From DATKLL01 sp035542475 (GTDB lineage Bacteria; Desulfobacterota; Syntrophia; Syntrophales; UBA2185): DNA of 24,737 bases. This document shows positions 8,394 through 16,742 of this stretch, piece after piece. How positions within the stretch are numbered: the first letter of the stretch is position 1; the number at the start of each line of letters is the position of its first letter. The notes beneath the pieces were generated by a model. That model saw only the letters and a list, made by a program, of their open reading frames with translations. It ran no database searches and was not told the DNA's origin. The DNA is taken from assembly GCA_035542475.1 (NCBI GenBank), contig DATKLL010000200.1, positions 1 through 24,737 of the forward strand, written 5' to 3'. Both the position numbers and the translations under genes were made by a program.

Positions 8394-9686
8394 TTAACCG
8401 AATACCCTTTTATAAATAAAGTCTGTATACTTCAGGAAATTCTCTATTCTGAAAGCGGCATCTATATCACCACGGTTTAAACAAGCCATCACCATTTTGT
8501 CTTTCAAAAGCAATTTTTTAAAGTCGATATCCTCCTGCCATGATTTCATGGCATTTTTCTGTACAACGGCATACGCATTTTCCCGGGACATTCCTTTTTC
8601 TATGAGTTTCAAAAGTACTATCTGGGAAAAAATTACACCCTTTGTCATGTTTAGATTGGCAAGCATCCTTTCGGGATAAACTACCAGCTTATCTACCAGG
8701 TCGGCAAACCTGCTTAACATGAAATCAAGAAGGATTGTCGCATCAGGGGCAATTACTCTTTCCACGGAAGAGTGGCTGATATCCCTCTCATGCCAGAGTG
8801 CTACGTCTTCCAGGGCGGCCAGAGCATATGACCTCATTAATCTTGCGAGGCCGGATAGATTCTCCGACAAAACGGGATTCCGTTTGTGGGGCATTGCGGA
8901 AGATCCCTTTTGCCCGGGTGTGAAGTACTCTTCCGCCTCCCTGACCTCTGTTCTCTGAAGCAATCTTATCTCTTGGGAAAATTTATCGATAGAAGATGCA
9001 ATAATGGCCAGGGTAGTAAAAAATTCCGCGTGCCGGTCCCTTTGGACAATCTGGGAAGATACAGGTGCCGGTTTAAGGCCCAACTTGTGACAAACATATT
9101 TTTCAACCGATGGATCTATGAAGGAGAATGTACCGACAGCGCCGGAGATTTTTCCGCAGCTAATCGTATCTTTTGCGCGCAGCATCCTTGCTAGGTTTCT
9201 CGTCATTTCCTGGTGCCAGATGACCATCTTAAGACCGAACGTTATTGGCTCGGCATGAATCCCATGTGACCTCCCTATCATCACAGTATCTTTATATACC
9301 AATGCTTTATTCTTTAGGACTTTAAGAAGCCGGTTCAAATCATCTATTAGAATATCCGATGCCTCTTTGAGAAGAACTGCGAGTGATGTGTCCAAGATAT
9401 CCGATGAGGTCAGACCCATGTGAATGAATCTGCCGTCCTCCCCTACCCTTTCCGTGACAGTTGTCAAAAATGCTATTACGTCATGCTTTGTGATCTTTTC
9501 TAACTCTTCGATTCTTGCCACATCAAATGCAGCCTTTTTTACAATATTGTTTAGAGATTTTTTAGGAATTTCACCTAATACTGCCATGGCTTCACAAGCT
9601 AAGATCTCGATATCCAACCATTTCTGATACCTGTATTCTGAGCTCCATATGGCACTCATCTTTTCTCTCGAATATCTTGGAATCAA
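8394..9686 (-). CDS. purB: Adenylosuccinate lyase
   Basis: Fumarase/aspartase-superfamily enzyme acting twice in purine synthesis: it releases fumarate from SAICAR to give AICAR and from adenylosuccinate to give AMP. Length 430, the Bacillus-type short form. Seen: TKHDV with H68, TSSDILDT (93-100), GRSHGIHAEP with H141, and the signature loop GSSAMPHKRNP (261-271) bearing the catalytic Ser. I take TTG at 9686 as the start because AGGAGGAGAAGG stands immediately before it and the residues MIPRYSREKM match the family N-terminus. An ATG ten codons in is the alternative. It is monocistronic here, with a possible TATAAT at 9713-9708 just upstream. Confidence 0.96.
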   Translation of the reverse strand: MIPRYSREKMSAIWSSEYRYQKWLDIEILACEAMAVLGEIPKKSLNNIVKKAAFDVARIEELEKITKHDVIAFLTTVTERVGEDGRFIHMGLTSSDILDTSLAVLLKEASDILIDDLNRLLKVLKNKALVYKDTVMIGRSHGIHAEPITFGLKMVIWHQEMTRNLARMLRAKDTISCGKISGAVGTFSFIDPSVEKYVCHKLGLKPAPVSSQIVQRDRHAEFFTTLAIIASSIDKFSQEIRLLQRTEVREAEEYFTPGQKGSSAMPHKRNPVLSENLSGLARLMRSYALAALEDVALWHERDISHSSVERVIAPDATILLDFMLSRFADLVDKLVVYPERMLANLNMTKGVIFSQIVLLKLIEKGMSRENAYAVVQKNAMKSWQEDIDFKKLLLKDKMVMACLNRGDIDAAFRIENFLKYTDFIYKRVFG

Positions 9687-9987
9687 CCTTCTCCTCCTGG
9701 CGCAAGTATTATATTCTTTTACATGTTTGCAGTATGCCGGTAATATAAAACAAAACCTCTTAAAAGGAAATCAAAAAAACTATTTATATTATTAATATAT
9801 GACGTATAATAAATTTACTAAACTTCACAATCAATACTATGGCCGGTATATGAATATACGTATTTGTCCATGACATAATTCCTGACCTGTAATCAGACAT
9901 GAAGGGCGCAATTAAACAAATATTTTCTTAGGGCGGTGTCCATCTCATAATTTAATAATCTTTTAATATCTGCGAGGAAAACAAAAA
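9687..9987. other. Divergent intergenic region purB / nitroreductase
   Basis: About 300 bp, very AT-rich, with no credible gene. Weak promoter-like elements: TATAAT at 9713-9708 on the minus strand facing purB (poor -35), and on the plus strand TTGTCC (9864-9869), an 18-bp spacer and TGTAAT (9888-9893) facing the nitroreductase. A short inverted repeat, GTATAT-GA-ATATAC, lies at 9846-9859 just ahead of that -35. None is strong alone. Confidence 0.35.
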
Positions 9988-10566
9988 ATGGACATTTATA
10001 ATTTTAGAAAACCGCAATACCAGGTTGATCAGTTATTCCTAAACAGGTGGTCGCCAAGAAGCATGTCCGGTGACGAGATCAGCGAAGATCTCTTATTTTC
10101 ACTCTTCGAAGCGGCCCGGTGGGCTCCGTCATCAGGCAATAATCAGCCCTGGCGATTTCTTTATGCCCGCAGAAATACGGATTACTGGCCTGTATTTTTT
10201 GATCTCATGACGGAACAAAATAAAGTTTGGGCGAAAAATGCAGCTGTGTTGATTGTCGTAATATCTAAAAGGACATTTGACTATAATGAGAAACCTGCAA
10301 GGACTCATTCATATGATACAGGCGCAGCCTGGGAGAACTTTGCCCTTCAAGGTTCCTTGAAAGGATTGGTGGTTCATGGCATGGAGGGTTTTGACTATGA
10401 TAAGGCGAAGGATCTCCTCAATGTCCCTGATTTATTTCAGGTCGAGGCGATGATTGCCGTCGGCATACCGGGGAAGAAAGAAGACCTTCCGGAAAACCTC
10501 CTCAAAAGAGAATTTCCGTCACCAAGAAAAACTCTTTCGGAAATCGTGATAGAAGGCAAATTTTAA
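9988..10566 (+). CDS. Nitroreductase family flavoprotein
   Basis: FMN-dependent oxidoreductase of the nitroreductase superfamily, 192 residues; substrate not predictable. Seen: the N-terminal FMN-phosphate motif NRWSPRSM (19-26), EAARWAPSSGNNQPWRFLYA (41-60) that lines the flavin, SYDTGAAWENFALQGSLKGLVVHGM in the middle, and the AMIAVGIPGKKEDLPENLLKRE C-terminal segment with the typical GxP turn. GAGG lies ten bases before the ATG. It precedes the first CoA-transferase/GNAT gene in the same direction with a gap of 92-116 nt, so co-expression is possible but a promoter also appears in the gap. Members act on nitroaromatics, quinones, enones or flavins; nothing here narrows that. Confidence 0.88.
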   Translation: MDIYNFRKPQYQVDQLFLNRWSPRSMSGDEISEDLLFSLFEAARWAPSSGNNQPWRFLYARRNTDYWPVFFDLMTEQNKVWAKNAAVLIVVISKRTFDYNEKPARTHSYDTGAAWENFALQGSLKGLVVHGMEGFDYDKAKDLLNVPDLFQVEAMIAVGIPGKKEDLPENLLKREFPSPRKTLSEIVIEGKF

Positions 10567-10580
10567 TTATATTGAATGAA

Positions 10581-10609
10581 TTGATAACCAATACATATGT
10601 ATTTAAGCA
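10581..10609 (+). promoter_or_regulatory. Candidate promoter with 14-bp palindrome before CoA-transferase copy 1
   Basis: TTGATA at 10581-10586 (5 of 6), a 17-bp spacer and TAAGCA at 10604-10609 (weak -10). The perfect palindrome AATACATATGTATT (10590-10603) fills most of the spacer and abuts the -10, where a repressor operator could sit. AT-rich palindromes of this size can occur by chance. Confidence 0.3.
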
Positions 10610-10682
10610 TTAATAGAAATAAATCTCATCTCTTTTTGTTTAACCTTACATATTTCAAGTGAAGAGAGGAAATAATATTTAT

Positions 10683-12578
10683 ATGGCTGATAAGGACATT
10701 TCGCAATGGAAGGAAAAGATAATCTTACCGGATGAAGTTTTGACAAAAATCAAACCGGGGATGAGCATTTTTCTCGGCACAGGAGTAGCTGAACCAAGAA
10801 CACTTGTGAAGCACCTGACATCGTCCGACCTCTCAAACCTTACGGATCTGGAATTGATTCAAATTGTCAGCCTCGGGGACGCAATAGCATTTAGCAGTAC
10901 GACAACAGCCAGGAAATACAGGTTGAAAACATTTTTCCCTGGATGGACGGCAAGTCAAGCCATAATGGCCGGTTCCGTAGATATAATTCCGTGCCGTTTT
11001 TCACAAATACCGAAACTCTTCGATTCGGGGGCAATACGAGTCGATATAGCATTCATTCAGATCACGCCGCCTGATATTAGAGGCTATTCCAGCCTGGGTG
11101 TCTCAGTGGATGTTGTCAAACATGTAATAAACTGCGCATCTATCGTGGTGGGCGAAATCAACGATAAAGTCCCTCGCACCATGGGTAATACATACGTCCA
11201 CATTAATGATTTGGATTTTATGATTAATGCGACTGAACCGCCAATTTATTTCCAACGATGGCCTTATGACGATGTTATTGACAAGGTAGCTTATAATGTA
11301 GCTTCAGCCATAGAGGACGGGAGTTGCATCTCATTCTACTCAGGCGCATTATTTGAGGCATTGGGAAAGCACTTGACGCGCAAGAAGGACCTTGGTGTCC
11401 ACACCTTTTTCTTCACCGATCCTCTCATGGATCTTGTCAAGTGCGGTGCTGTTACAAACAAAAAGAAAATGCATTACCGTGACAAATCTCTTACTGCATA
11501 CGCTCAGGGTACAGAAGAACTTATGAAATGGCTGCACCGCAATCCCCTCATTGAATTTCAGGGAATCGATGTTGTTTCCGACCACATGATGATCGGTATG
11601 AACGACAAGATGATTGCGATTCTTCCTGCCCGGAAAGTTGACCTTACGGGAGGCATCGCCCTCCCTGTCGGTAAAGGCAATGTAACACCGGGACCAGGCC
11701 AGGCCCAGGAATTATTTGCTGGTGCTGAACACTCGCACGGCGGAAGGACAATATTTGCACTGCCGAGCAGGAACCTTAGAGGGGAATCTAATATACTGCT
11801 CTCTGCTGATGATTTTCCCAACCAGTTTACAAATCGAGAATCATTGGATCTTATTATTACTGAATATGGTATCGCTTCAATGATTGGCCGAACAGTCCGC
11901 GAACGCGCCCAGGCATTGATAGATATAGCTCATCCTGATGATCGTTTAGAACTGGTTCGAAAAGCTAAGGCGGCTAATATATTATACTCAGATCAGATTT
12001 ATTTGGAAGAGTCAGGACACTTTTATCCAGACAAGATTTCTTGTAGCCACACATTCAGGGACGGAGTGACGGTACACTTCCGCGCAATTAAACCTTCCGA
12101 CGAAGAGGAGATGCGGAAGTTGTTCTATAGATTTTCTGATAAGGCGGTATTTTACCGCTATTTTACCCCCGTAAAAGTCATGCCGCATGTAAAAATGCAG
12201 GAGTATGTCAATGTGGATTACAGGTGTCGCATGTCCATTGTAGGGCTAATCGAGGAAGGTGGTGTTGAGCGCCTTATTGCCGAAGGGCGTTATGTTCTCC
12301 TTGAGGATCGCCCCTTTGCCGACACTGCATTCGTTGTGGACGAAAAATACCAGGGGAGAGGCATTGCGAATTTTATTCTCGGCATGCTTGCCTCCTTTGC
12401 ACAAGAACAGGGTATTAAAGGTTTCACGGCCGATGTCCTCGCAGATAACAAAGCAATGATCAAGGTATATGAAAAGTCCGGCTACCCAATGCAGGCTGTC
12501 GTTGAATATGGGGTCTATCACCTCACAATTCCTTTTTCTGATCAACATGAGTCGCTATCCGATCTAACTATGAAGTAA
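10683..12578 (+). CDS. Acetyl-CoA hydrolase/transferase-like protein fused to GNAT domain, catalytic Glu absent (copy 1)
   Basis: 631 residues from the ATG at 10683, where GAAGAGAGG lies upstream; an in-frame GTG at 10659 lacks a binding site. Residues about 1-450 follow the acetyl-CoA hydrolase/4-hydroxybutyrate CoA-transferase family: the SSLGVSVDVV block (136-145), a glycine-rich segment near 330-348 and the ITEYGIASMIGRTVRERAQALIDIAHP block (392-418). Residues about 460-620 are a GNAT acetyltransferase domain, with the acetyl-CoA loop DEKYQGRGIANFIL (553-566) and VYEKSGY near the end. Two key parts of the first domain are altered. The HTE-x-x-x-DG segment that supplies the catalytic Glu reads HTFFFTDP (240-247), with F242 at the Glu position, and the GxGxIPNA loop is FYSGALFEA. 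The codon there is TTT, so no single base change restores Glu. Classical CoA transfer is doubtful; CoA binding with a regulatory or acetyltransferase role is possible. It is a distant paralogue of 18742-20667. Confidence 0.85.
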   Translation: MADKDISQWKEKIILPDEVLTKIKPGMSIFLGTGVAEPRTLVKHLTSSDLSNLTDLELIQIVSLGDAIAFSSTTTARKYRLKTFFPGWTASQAIMAGSVDIIPCRFSQIPKLFDSGAIRVDIAFIQITPPDIRGYSSLGVSVDVVKHVINCASIVVGEINDKVPRTMGNTYVHINDLDFMINATEPPIYFQRWPYDDVIDKVAYNVASAIEDGSCISFYSGALFEALGKHLTRKKDLGVHTFFFTDPLMDLVKCGAVTNKKKMHYRDKSLTAYAQGTEELMKWLHRNPLIEFQGIDVVSDHMMIGMNDKMIAILPARKVDLTGGIALPVGKGNVTPGPGQAQELFAGAEHSHGGRTIFALPSRNLRGESNILLSADDFPNQFTNRESLDLIITEYGIASMIGRTVRERAQALIDIAHPDDRLELVRKAKAANILYSDQIYLEESGHFYPDKISCSHTFRDGVTVHFRAIKPSDEEEMRKLFYRFSDKAVFYRYFTPVKVMPHVKMQEYVNVDYRCRMSIVGLIEEGGVERLIAEGRYVLLEDRPFADTAFVVDEKYQGRGIANFILGMLASFAQEQGIKGFTADVLADNKAMIKVYEKSGYPMQAVVEYGVYHLTIPFSDQHESLSDLTMK

Positions 12579-12774
12579 ACAATCAATCAGAAACCTTTGT
12601 TGAGCTAACCCTTGATGGCTATGTATACGATCAAAGAAACTATGTTGAATTAATCAATGTTAAATGTTAAAGGACACACACTAATGAAGCCCTCGACCAA
12701 GAACGGGCTATCGTAAAATAATATGACCGGGATGGGTATTTGAACACTTTGCCCACCAATCGGGAGATAGATTT

Positions 12775-14472
12775 ATGAAAAACGTTATAAAACTGACAAT
12801 ATGTTTACTTATGTTATTTACTGTATCTGGCTCACTTGAGGCGAAAGGGGAAAAGATCGTGGCGGTCCTCCCATTTACTGTCCATAGTGCGGAGAATATC
12901 GACTATGTAAGACAAGGTATATGGGACATGCTGGCTTCCCGAATTACCGTCAGTGAGAAGATTGAGGTTATCAGCAGGGATACCATCCTTCAGGCTATGA
13001 AGGAAAAGGAGGGAAAAGATCTTACCCTCACGGATATCTATGGTCTTGGGAAAAAAATGAATGCTGATTTCGTTGTTTACGGGAGCATCACGAAATTCGG
13101 CAATAGTTTGAGCATAGACGGGAAGCTTATCGACATTGCCGCTAACAAATCTACAGTAACTATTTTCACTCAAAGCCAGGGTATGGATGAGGTTGTACTA
13201 AAGATCAACGACTTTGCCCGTAACATCGACAATCATATTCTCGGCATGGTACCATCTACTTTCTCATCATCGCCCGCACCCTCGCAAATCACAGCGCAGC
13301 AACCCCAACCCCCACAGGATACCCGCGAAGCTGAGATAGTCGGAGGGCTTAGGAAGAGTAAAAGAGGAACAATCACCTCTGTTATCAATCCCGACTTCAT
13401 AAATGCCGCCAGACCCCTTGATAGAAAGGGCTTTTGGATGAGTCCCAAATTTTCTTTAGAATTCAGAGGCATGGATATCGGAGATGTCACGGGTGATGGT
13501 CTAAATAAGGTTGTTATTATTGATACTCACAATGTCATGATATATCAGAAAAAAGATAATGAATTCAGTTTAATCCAGAAAATACCGGGCAGATCTTCGG
13601 AAAATTATATTGCTGTTGATGTGGCTGATATCAAGAAAAGCGGCATCAAGCAAATCATTGTCACCAACATGTTAAGAAATAGCGTTGATTCCTTCGTTCT
13701 TGAATATAGAGATGGCAAATTTATCAAGATCGCCTCAAAGTTACCCTGGTTTATGAGGGTGATTAATACTGACTCAGGGCCAATTCTGCTGGGACAAATC
13801 CAGGGCACGGACAAGCCTTTTAATAACCCCATCCATGAGATAGTCTGGGAAGATGGGCAGTTCAAAGAGGGCAAGAAAATGAAGATCCCCGTAGGACTTT
13901 CTGTTTATGGTCTCACCATAGATAGTTTGGGAACTGCCGGCGGAGAAAAGGTAATAGCCCTTGATGAGAATGATTATCTCAGTATATTCGAACCGACGGA
14001 CAAGCCTCTTATCAGACTCCAGACATTTGGGGGAAGTAAGGAACGCCTCTGGAAGAGTGATGAAGTATATGGGGGAAGCAATACTGTTTTAATAAACGAT
14101 AATCTTTTGGTGGATGATGAAAATAGATCCACTTACATTAATTTAAGAATTTTGACAGTCGACATGAAGAATGACGGCAAAAAGGAAATTATTATCGTTA
14201 GAAACATGTCTTCCGTGGGAAGACTTTTCAAGAATGTAAGGCTTTTCACATCCAGTGAGGTATACGATCTTGAATGGGATGGTTTGGGTCTTATTGAAAA
14301 CTGGAAAACAAGGAAGATCAACGGCTATGTAGCGGATTACCAGTTCAAGGACATAGATAATGATGGACAAAATGAAATCGTGCTTGCCCTTGTCCTATCT
14401 GTGGGTCCTTCTATCACAGATAAAAGCGTCATTGTCTCTTATAAAATGAGTACGCCAGAGAAGACTCAATAG
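12775..14472 (+). CDS. Exported CsgG/TolB-N-like plus VCBS/FG-GAP-type protein
   Basis: 565 residues, no assigned function. Residues 1-23 form a signal peptide (basic MKNVIK, then a hydrophobic core, with a possible cleavage at LEA); no lipobox Cys is seen. Residues about 26-155 resemble the alpha/beta CsgG/TolB N-terminal type domain (VAVLPFTVHSAENIDYVRQGIWDML, VISRD, GLGKKMNADFVVYGSITKFG). A Ser/Pro/Gln-rich linker spans about 160-185. The rest looks like a beta-propeller of VCBS/FG-GAP type, with Asp-rich loops DIGDVTGDG (234-242), DVADIKKSG, DMKNDGKKE and DIDNDGQNE. It is probably periplasmic or attached to the outer membrane. GGGAG eight bases before the ATG supports the start. Such proteins occur in Deltaproteobacteria; a structural or sensing role is inference. 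A tRNA follows. Confidence 0.78.
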   Translation: MKNVIKLTICLLMLFTVSGSLEAKGEKIVAVLPFTVHSAENIDYVRQGIWDMLASRITVSEKIEVISRDTILQAMKEKEGKDLTLTDIYGLGKKMNADFVVYGSITKFGNSLSIDGKLIDIAANKSTVTIFTQSQGMDEVVLKINDFARNIDNHILGMVPSTFSSSPAPSQITAQQPQPPQDTREAEIVGGLRKSKRGTITSVINPDFINAARPLDRKGFWMSPKFSLEFRGMDIGDVTGDGLNKVVIIDTHNVMIYQKKDNEFSLIQKIPGRSSENYIAVDVADIKKSGIKQIIVTNMLRNSVDSFVLEYRDGKFIKIASKLPWFMRVINTDSGPILLGQIQGTDKPFNNPIHEIVWEDGQFKEGKKMKIPVGLSVYGLTIDSLGTAGGEKVIALDENDYLSIFEPTDKPLIRLQTFGGSKERLWKSDEVYGGSNTVLINDNLLVDDENRSTYINLRILTVDMKNDGKKEIIIVRNMSSVGRLFKNVRLFTSSEVYDLEWDGLGLIENWKTRKINGYVADYQFKDIDNDGQNEIVLALVLSVGPSITDKSVIVSYKMSTPEKTQ

Positions 14473-14475
14473 TGA

Positions 14476-14504
14476 TTGACATGCATTCCGGTTTTTTATA
14501 TTAA
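14476..14504 (+). promoter_or_regulatory. Sigma-70-type promoter ahead of tRNA-Met
   Basis: Perfect -35 TTGACA at 14476-14481, a 17-bp spacer and TATTAA at 14499-14504 (4 of 6). It begins just after the stop of the preceding gene and would start transcription about 75 bp before the tRNA. Confidence 0.5.
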
Positions 14505-14584
14505 CTTTTTATAGGCCCCTTTTTTATATAAATGAACTTACTTGATTGTACAAGCCAAGAAAAAAAGTATGTATTTTAATTAAT

Positions 14585-14661
14585 GGCGGTGTAGCTCAGA
14601 CGGTTAGAGCATACGGCTCATATCCGTAGTGTCCGGGGTTCGATTCCCTGCACCGCCACCA
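14585..14661 (+). tRNA. tRNA-Met (anticodon CAT), CCA encoded
   Basis: Full cloverleaf: acceptor GGCGGTG/CACCGCC (7 bp), D arm GCTC/GAGC, anticodon stem TACGG/CCGTA with loop CTCATAT (anticodon CAT), T arm around GGTTCGATTCC, discriminator A and encoded CCA at 14659-14661. The first acceptor pair is G-C and the anticodon stem lacks the three G-C pairs of initiators, so it is not tRNA-fMet. Elongator Met is most likely; tRNA-Ile2, whose CAT becomes lysidine-AT, is the alternative. Confidence 0.95.
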
Positions 14662-14673
14662 TCACGATTATTT

Positions 14674-14698
14674 AAAGCCTGGCACCAAGCCGGGCTTT
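14674..14698 (+). terminator. Terminator after tRNA-Met
   Basis: AAAGCCTGGC and GCCGGGCTTT form a 10-bp stem (one T-G pair) around the loop ACCAA. Four T close the stem and tail. It starts 13 nt after the tRNA CCA. The U tract is short but the stem is stable. Confidence 0.75.
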
Positions 14699-14778
14699 TG
14701 TGCATCCGTATTTTAAAAAATATACAGTGAGCTCTTAGAGCTTAATACAAACAATATAGATTTATCCGAAATCACCTC

Positions 14779-15741
14779 ATGAATGAGAAATTCATCCCTA
14801 AACCATGGGCTAGAAATCCCCACATACAGACTATTTTGGGAAGTATAAAGATTCGGTCCCAAGGTCAACATATCATTACCGACTCAGCAGTAGGCACAAT
14901 AATAGATGGCGGAAACGGCGTCCGTCTCCTTGGCTACCATTCTTCACATCCTGCAAATCACGGTGCCGGGCTTGTCACGTTAATTCACGGCTGGGAAGGC
15001 AGTTCGGATTCGACTTATATCTTGTCCACGTCAAAACATCTTTATGACAAAGGTTATGATATATTCCGGCTCAACCTGAGGGATCATGGCAATTCTCATT
15101 ACCTGAACGATGGGCTCTTTCATGGAGCTCTCATAGAAGAGACGTTTCATGCCGTTCGCAATATCTCTCATCTGTCCAATGGAAAACCATATTACGTTAT
15201 CGGTTTTTCCCTGGGAGGCAATTTTGCACTTCGCGTAGCACTGAAGCACTCACTTTCGAGGATCCCTAACCTTAAACATGTTATTTGTATCAGTCCTGCC
15301 CTTGACCCCTATAAAGCAACATTATCCATAGATGAAAGTTTCCCGATTTATCGATACTACTTCCTCAATAAATGGAAAAATTCTTTAAGAAAAAAACAGG
15401 CACTCTTCCCTGATAAATATAATTTTGCCGATATACTGAAAGCTAAGACATGCATGGGCCTTACAGAAGCCATCATGCCCTACTATCCGGATTTTTGCAG
15501 TTACCGGGAATACTTTAATCAATATACTTTGCTGGATAATATTTTTGACGATCTCTCCATACCTGTTACAATTATAGCTTCTAAAGATGATCCCATAGTG
15601 CCTATTCATGACATTTATGGATTAAGTTGTAATAAGCATCTAAGACTTTCCATACAAGCATATGGGGGGCATTGCGGATTCATCGATTTTTTCCCTTTCA
15701 AATGCTGGTATGAAGATGAAATTGAACAAATTATCCGCTAA
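14779..15741 (+). CDS. YheT-family alpha/beta-fold hydrolase
   Basis: 320-residue cytosolic alpha/beta hydrolase of the YheT/UPF0017 group (esterase- or lipase-like; substrate unknown). Seen: the N-terminal PKPWARNPHIQTILGS typical of this group (8-22), the oxyanion region VTLIHGWEGSSDS (66-78), LNLRDHGNS (98-106), the nucleophile elbow GFSLGGN with S144 (142-148), the acid in ASKDDPIVP (D271) and the base in GGHCGFID (H298). All three triad residues are present, so it should be active. No clear ribosome binding site precedes the ATG. The Nudix gene follows after nine bases and is probably cotranscribed. A 13-bp odd palindrome, AGCTCT-T-AGAGCT, lies at 14730-14742 upstream. Confidence 0.87.
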   Translation: MNEKFIPKPWARNPHIQTILGSIKIRSQGQHIITDSAVGTIIDGGNGVRLLGYHSSHPANHGAGLVTLIHGWEGSSDSTYILSTSKHLYDKGYDIFRLNLRDHGNSHYLNDGLFHGALIEETFHAVRNISHLSNGKPYYVIGFSLGGNFALRVALKHSLSRIPNLKHVICISPALDPYKATLSIDESFPIYRYYFLNKWKNSLRKKQALFPDKYNFADILKAKTCMGLTEAIMPYYPDFCSYREYFNQYTLLDNIFDDLSIPVTIIASKDDPIVPIHDIYGLSCNKHLRLSIQAYGGHCGFIDFFPFKCWYEDEIEQIIR

Positions 15742-15750
15742 AAAAGAATT

Positions 15751-16620
15751 ATGAACACAACAGACGCCGCATGCCTGTCGAATAAAGAACAGTTCCTCAC
15801 ATTGATTGTGGAAAAACTTGGCAAATGTCCGCTTGATTTCGTGGAAAAAATGCATTTCGTTCAATCTTCAAACAAAACTGAGGAACCTCATTTCGCAGCA
15901 GGCGTGTTGCTGCTTCTGCACTTCAGGCGCAATACGAAATTGTCGATGGATGATGGTGAATTTTTTTTCCAGCTGATCAAGCGCTCCTCGAGAGTTACGC
16001 AGCCAGGTGACCTCAGTTGTCCAGGAGGCCTTTTGAACAATAATTTAGACCCTCATTTGCGGTTTCTGATTACAAGCAGACTAATCCCCGTTTTGCACGG
16101 CAGTGCATTTAATTACCTGCAGATGAGAGACCCTGATACCTCCCGTCTTATTACCCTTTTTCTGACCAATGCCGCTAGGGAAGCTTGGGAAGAAACCGGC
16201 CTCAGACCCTGGAACATATTTTTTCAAGGCCCCCTACCTACTTACTCATTGCTTCTCTTCAAAAGGACGATTTTTCCGCTTGTCTGTTTGGTAAGAAAGA
16301 AATGGCCATTTCATCCCAATCCAGAGGTTGAGAGTATTGTGGAGATTCCCCTAAAGGCTTTTTTCAATAGTGAAAATTACGGACTTTATAGTGTGGAGAC
16401 CTCAGACCAGTCGAAGATGAACAGCAGAGGGCCTAGGGAATTTCCATGTCTTATAATTCGTAATAAGCAAGGTAATGAAGAAATCCTTTGGGGAGCTACC
16501 TTCTATATAATAATGAATTTTTTTAAAATTGTACTTAATTTTGAATTGCCTGATATTCACGGAAAAAGAATCATAAAAAGAACTCTCGGACCTGAATATA
16601 TAACAGGTTACCAAGAGTAA
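15751..16620 (+). CDS. Nudix hydrolase, CoA-pyrophosphatase-like, with interrupted Nudix box
   Basis: 289 residues. The C-terminal half of a Nudix box, AAREAWEETGL (141-151), is well kept and holds the metal-binding REx2EE core. Upstream, LIKRSSRVTQPGDLSCPGG (75-93) matches the UPF0035 motif of CoA pyrophosphatases (LLTxRS..., GQxSFPGG). In a standard box the leading Gly lies 14 residues before the Arg; here G93 to R143 is 50, an insertion of about 36 residues (LLNNNLDPHLRFL...PDTSRLI). Later NPEVESIVEIPLKAFF resembles the family's post-box region. It probably hydrolyses a nucleoside diphosphate derivative, perhaps CoA or acyl-CoA, but this is unproven. It lies nine bases after the YheT-like hydrolase with a weak binding site; a 122-nt gap precedes the aminotransferase. 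Confidence 0.82.
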   Translation: MNTTDAACLSNKEQFLTLIVEKLGKCPLDFVEKMHFVQSSNKTEEPHFAAGVLLLLHFRRNTKLSMDDGEFFFQLIKRSSRVTQPGDLSCPGGLLNNNLDPHLRFLITSRLIPVLHGSAFNYLQMRDPDTSRLITLFLTNAAREAWEETGLRPWNIFFQGPLPTYSLLLFKRTIFPLVCLVRKKWPFHPNPEVESIVEIPLKAFFNSENYGLYSVETSDQSKMNSRGPREFPCLIIRNKQGNEEILWGATFYIIMNFFKIVLNFELPDIHGKRIIKRTLGPEYITGYQE

Positions 16621-16634
16621 CATATTCTTTTTTA

Positions 16635-16663
16635 TTGACAACGCCTAAGCAGAAAGCTACTTA
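16635..16663 (+). promoter_or_regulatory. Candidate promoter for aminotransferase-HAD pair
   Basis: Perfect -35 TTGACA at 16635-16640, a 17-bp spacer and TACTTA at 16658-16663 as a poor -10. A second TTGACG follows at 16666-16671. It lies in the 122-nt gap after the Nudix gene. Confidence 0.3.
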
Positions 16664-16708
16664 CGTTGACGCCAATTTTAAGACTCTTCAACCCTAAGGA
16701 GCACATCA

Positions 16709-16738
16709 ATGCAACCTTCAATAAGTGAGGTAAATTAA
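16709..16738 (+). CDS. Candidate nine-codon leader ORF (MQPSISEVN)
   Basis: An ATG-to-TAA frame encodes MQPSISEVN. AAGGAG (16696-16701) stands seven bases before its ATG, the best ribosome binding site in this gap and better than that of the aminotransferase. Its stop ends four bases before the aminotransferase ATG, in another frame. The only downstream site, GAGG (16727-16730), lies inside the mini-ORF. Translational coupling or leader control is possible; chance is not excluded. Confidence 0.3.
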   Translation: MQPSISEVN

Positions 16739-16742
16739 TTCG

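Noticed and set aside
12689..12711. AGCCC/GGGCT inverted repeat as terminator of CoA-transferase copy 1
   Set aside because: Five-bp stem with a 12-nt loop and no T tract.
14585..14661. tRNA-Met as an integration site
   Set aside because: No integrase gene and no repeat of the tRNA 3' end were found downstream; flanking genes look ordinary.
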